Shown piece by piece: positions 61,332-64,000 of a DNA stretch of 64,000 nt (its first letter is position 1; each line of letters begins with the position of its first letter). The stretch is from Cryobacterium levicorallinum (lineage in GTDB: Bacteria > Actinomycetota > Actinomycetes > Actinomycetales > Microbacteriaceae): assembly GCF_004402405.1 (NCBI RefSeq), contig NZ_SOFE01000014.1, positions 186,001-250,000 on the forward strand. The letters are read 5' to 3'. The notes under the pieces are model-generated. The model ran no database searches. It was not told the origin of the DNA and saw only the letters and a list, made by a program, of their open reading frames with translations. Position numbers and translations under genes: made by a program.

Positions 61332-62455
61332 CGCGGCAACCCCAATACTCGTTCGCTGATAATGTTTCGTTGGATTTCATTGCTTCCCGAATAGATCGAG
61401 GAGGCGCGGGTTTCGAGATACTGCAGACGCCAGTGATCCGATGTTTCGGGGGTCATGTTCTCGAGTCCGAGAATGGAGGTTTCTTGCCACAGCTCGCTCC
61501 ACAGCAGCTTCAAAATGGATGTCGCCCGGAAGAAATCCGGTGAGTCGAGCTCAAGGTCAACCGCTTTGGAGACCTGCCAGTGGACCAGTTCGACCCGAAT
61601 GTCCAACTCGTCGAGTTGCTTTCGCAGGTCTGGCCGGTCACCGAGCGTCGCGAGTAGGAGATCCATGTCGGAGCGAATCTCGACATAGCGGCTTGTCGCT
61701 TCGACGCCTCCGCGTTCATTCATCAGGGTCGTCATGGCGACTTTCCACCCTGAGCCTTCCGTGGATACCCGGTCGGCGTCGGCGACAAAGACGTCATCGA
61801 ACTGGACCTCGGCAAAGTGTGTCAGTCCGGAGGCTTGTTTGATCGGGCTGATGTTCACGCCGGGCTGCTTCATGTCCAGCAGGAACATGGTGAGATTCTT
61901 GTGGCGGGGCGCGCTCGGATCCGTCTGGGCCAGAAGGAGGCAACGATGGGCCATCTTGGCGAAGCTGGTCCAGGTCTTCCGGCCCGAGATGAGATATCCG
62001 CCGTCGACTTTGACTGCGCGGCAAGATACGCCGGCGAGGTCTGATCCGGCATTGGGCTCGGAGAATCCCTGGCACCAGATCTCATCCCCGTTGAGGATCT
62101 TCGGCAGGAAGCGCGCAAGTTGCTCATCCGTTCCGTGGCCGATCAGGCTGGGTGCCGTCAGGATGCGGCCGATGCGGGCCAGCCCGTCGGGGGCCTGAGC
62201 CTGGGCGGCGAGATCGTGGAAGATCACCTCTTCAACCATGGAGAGCCCCTGGCCACCGAATTCCTTCGGCAGGGAGAGTCCGGCAAACCCGCCGCGGTGA
62301 AGCTGACGGTCCCACTCGTGTCGGATCTCGTCCGTTTCCTTCTCGCTCAAGCTGCCTCTGTGTTCCCTCCAACGCGCGGGGACGTTCTCTTGGAGCCACA
62401 CGCGGGCGGCGCTGGTGAACACTTCCCTCGCATTGCGCTCTTCTGTGGTGGGCAT
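61328..62455 (-). CDS. Acyl-CoA dehydrogenase, full-length subunit
   Basis: 375 residues. ATG at 62455 with AAAGGAG 5 bases upstream; a TTG frame to 62479 would enter the operator. Marks: GFAGLSLPKEFGGQGLS, QGFSEPNAGSDLAGV and SIYSGSNEIQRNIISERVLG. In the medium-chain family the segment YSGS would be YEGT with the catalytic glutamate, so the base may come from another place or from the partner subunit. First gene of the unit; operator O10 is 20 bases upstream. Confidence 0.93.
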   Translation of the reverse strand: MPTTEERNAREVFTSAARVWLQENVPARWREHRGSLSEKETDEIRHEWDRQLHRGGFAGLSLPKEFGGQGLSMVEEVIFHDLAAQAQAPDGLARIGRILTAPSLIGHGTDEQLARFLPKILNGDEIWCQGFSEPNAGSDLAGVSCRAVKVDGGYLISGRKTWTSFAKMAHRCLLLAQTDPSAPRHKNLTMFLLDMKQPGVNISPIKQASGLTHFAEVQFDDVFVADADRVSTEGSGWKVAMTTLMNERGGVEATSRYVEIRSDMDLLLATLGDRPDLRKQLDELDIRVELVHWQVSKAVDLELDSPDFFRATSILKLLWSELWQETSILGLENMTPETSDHWRLQYLETRASSIYSGSNEIQRNIISERVLGLPR

Positions 62456-62475
62456 TTGTACTCCTTTTAATTCAG

Positions 62476-62491
62476 CCAAACGATTGTTTGA
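62476..62491 (+). promoter_or_regulatory. Regulon operator O10 (acyl-CoA dehydrogenase unit), best copy
   Basis: CCAAACGATTGTTTGA. The inner CAAAC-N4-GTTTG (62477-62490) is an exact inverted repeat. It sits beside a minus-strand -10-like TAATAT (62492-62497), 20 bases before the ATG. Confidence 0.9.
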
Positions 62492-62568
62492 ATATTACAC
62501 CCGGATTTCCTCCCGTGACTAGTGCTGCGGAAGAAACCTGGGAAATTATTCGGCCCTGACGGTTGTGG

Positions 62569-63399
62569 TTATTGCGGAACAATCGCGAGAGGCCGAATGG
62601 GGGAGCCGGTCCCTCCGCCGATGCGCAGTGGTGTTGCGATAAATGTGAATTCAGAGACGCCAGCCTTGCCCAGTTCTTCGAGGTCCATGGATTCCATGAT
62701 GGGAATTCCCATTTCAACCAGGTTGTGAACGTGCACGGGCAGGTTGATGATGGCGGAAGAAGGCTTGTGCTCGTAATTCATGGTGTCGGATCCCGTTGCG
62801 AGAATGCCTTTCGCACTGAGCCATTGAGCGCCCTCGAGGGTTACTCCGGGCAGTCCCGTTGAAAGCCCGATGTAGCGTTCGGAATCCGCCCAGTACTTCA
62901 TCCAACCCGTGCGGATGAGCACGATTGATCCGGGGATGGGGAGAGTGCGACCGGTGAACCACTGCTCCAGTTCCCTGGGGCCGAAGCTGTCGGCCGGGGT
63001 GAGGTCGCGACCAAAGAGCTCAGGGCCGTTGACAAGGTAGCCCGGACCAATGATTGGTGGCATCTCCTCGATGCTGCCGGCGTCGAGGCCGCCCAGCCCT
63101 TCGGCGCCCATGAGCACGTCGCGACACCCAAAGGTCATGCCGTCTTTCGACACATGACCGAGGGCGTCAATGTGCGTGCCGACGTGAGCGCCCATGGCGA
63201 TCATCTCCATCGCGGCAGAGACGCCGTCACGGTATCCGTGCCCGCCATGCGTTTTGGCCATGGCGAAAGAGTAGGGCGGGTGGTGGGGGTGTCGAGCCAT
63301 ACCGTTTTCCAGACGTACCGCAAGGTCGAAGACGCGAACTCGTCCTTTCAGCGTGATGTCGAGTTCGGTATCGAGAAATGATCCGGACCAGTGGGTCAT
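62569..63399 (-). CDS. Cyclase-family metal hydrolase (PF04199), short form
   Basis: 276 residues from the ATG at 63399, which overlaps the next gene's stop. It has the classic metal motif GAHVGTHIDALGHVSKDG, then SIVLIRTGWMKYW, LEGAQWLSAKGI and the C-terminal HVHNLVEMGIPIMESMDLEEL. Relatives are kynurenine formamidase, isatin hydrolase and other ring-opening amidohydrolases. It differs in subtype from the cyclase at 45442-46365. Confidence 0.9.
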   Translation of the reverse strand: MTHWSGSFLDTELDITLKGRVRVFDLAVRLENGMARHPHHPPYSFAMAKTHGGHGYRDGVSAAMEMIAMGAHVGTHIDALGHVSKDGMTFGCRDVLMGAEGLGGLDAGSIEEMPPIIGPGYLVNGPELFGRDLTPADSFGPRELEQWFTGRTLPIPGSIVLIRTGWMKYWADSERYIGLSTGLPGVTLEGAQWLSAKGILATGSDTMNYEHKPSSAIINLPVHVHNLVEMGIPIMESMDLEELGKAGVSEFTFIATPLRIGGGTGSPIRPLAIVPQ

Positions 63400-64000
63400 G
63401 GGGTGGTCTCCGTTTCGGTAGTAGGGAGGAATTGAGAGATCTCGATTTCCTCGGTGAGAGTGGTTGTGAAATATATTCTTCCGTCGGTGACAACCCGACT
63501 CAAGTGTCCCCAGGCCAGCAGGAGATGGGCGTAGGCAACGACGCGCGACACAACGAATCCGAACCAAGTCGAACCGGGGTCGGAACGGCTCAGCTGGGAA
63601 ACCAGTTCCCCGGCGGACTGAGGTTCGTGGGCCGCCTTCAGTAATCGGTTGCAGACCTCGGTGTGTTTGGTCGCCTGTCTGGCGAGTGCGGCGGCAACGC
63701 CCCTGAATGGCTCCTCGTGTCCGGGGAGGATGAGCGTGTCTTCGGGGATGGTCCGTCGGATAAGGTCCATGGATGCAATGAACCCAGCGTAGGGATTTGC
63801 GTCGGGCTGGTCGGACATGACGGCGACGGGAGGCACGAGCCGGTCCGACAGTTGGTCTCCACAGATGAATATGTGGTCTTCGGAGCAGTGCAGGCCAGAT
63901 GCAAGAGGGGAGTGCCCGGATAGCGGGAGGATTTGAAACGTCCGTTTCCCCACTCTCACCGGATCACGAGGTCCGATCGGAATGTAGGTTTCGGGAAGGG
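63396..64000 (-). CDS. Metallo-beta-lactamase-fold hydrolase, C-terminal part (5' end outside window)
   Basis: The frame is open to the right edge. Visible are LPLSGHSPLASGLHCSEDHI, then FICGDQLSDRLVPPVAVM, and LILPGHEEPFRG, which supply metal-binding His/Asp residues of the glyoxalase II-like fold. The C-terminal about 100 residues are a helical winged-helix-like domain often found in such hydrolases (DUF/MBL-associated; ends RVVTDGRIYFTT). It may hydrolyse an acyl-CoA or other thioester; this is inference. Coupled to the cyclase gene by an ATGA overlap. Confidence 0.85.
   Translation of the reverse strand, partial: LPETYIPIGPRDPVRVGKRTFQILPLSGHSPLASGLHCSEDHIFICGDQLSDRLVPPVAVMSDQPDANPYAGFIASMDLIRRTIPEDTLILPGHEEPFRGVAAALARQATKHTEVCNRLLKAAHEPQSAGELVSQLSRSDPGSTWFGFVVSRVVAYAHLLLAWGHLSRVVTDGRIYFTTTLTEEIEISQFLPTTETETTP

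Noticed and set aside
1..64000. CRISPR arrays, prophage or intact insertion sequences
   Set aside because: No regularly spaced repeats, phage structural genes or intact transposase genes were seen; only one decayed transposase-like gene is present.

Overview
The window is the replication-origin region of a high-GC actinobacterium, most likely a member of the Microbacteriaceae. The evidence is the gene order ddl-parB-parA-rsmG-jag-yidC-yidD-rnpA-rpmH-dnaA-oriC-dnaN-recF-DUF721-gyrB-gyrA-DUF3566, followed by tRNA-Ile/tRNA-Ala, a cyclophilin, a rhomboid, crgA, a class E sortase and the pknB-pknA-pbpA-rodA-pstP-fhaB-fhaA cell-wall/division operon. The family assignment is inference from gene order and composition.

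Positions 1-8340 hold the leftward genes plus dnaA. Five perfect parS cores (GTTTCACGTGAAAC) lie around parB/parA and a sixth, with one mismatch, lies inside the DUF721 gene after recF. oriC is the AT-rich, DnaA-box-bearing gap between dnaA and dnaN (8341-8778), and further boxes lie upstream of dnaA. Positions 8779-16851 hold dnaN to DUF3566; 17001-21632 hold tRNAs and small envelope genes; 21687-30533 is the Ser/Thr kinase, PBP, RodA, phosphatase and FHA operon read leftward; 30956-31039 is tRNA-Leu(CAG).

Directly after tRNA-Leu lies a decayed transposase-like gene (about 31160-32260). From 32419 to the right edge runs about 31 kb of uninterrupted catabolic genes: an HSL-type esterase, a class B flavin monooxygenase, an acyl-CoA synthetase, a hydratase/3-hydroxyacyl-CoA dehydrogenase, a TetR regulator, a SnoaL-like protein, a 3-oxoacid CoA-transferase, a three-part biotin carboxylase (BCCP, BC and an HMGL-type carboxyltransferase), a crotonase, a cyclase, an acetone-carboxylase-like HyuB/HyuA pair, a branched-chain-type ABC importer (LivH-LivM-LivG in one chain, plus LivF), two thiolases, a cytochrome b joined to etfA/etfB, a pair of unequal acyl-CoA dehydrogenases, a second cyclase and a metallo-beta-lactamase-fold protein.

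The main new observation is a 16-bp operator, best form CCAAACGATTGTTTGA, found ten times and only in front of the transcription units of this catabolic block. It ties the block into one regulon, probably controlled by the TetR protein at 38569-39195. The gene content fits uptake of an acid, oxygenation and CoA activation of a bulky, probably cyclic or ketone-containing molecule, ring opening or carboxylation, transfer of CoA to a 3-oxoacid, thiolysis, and delivery of electrons to the membrane through ETF and a cytochrome b. The substrate cannot be read from the sequence, and I do not recognise the cluster as a described pathway.
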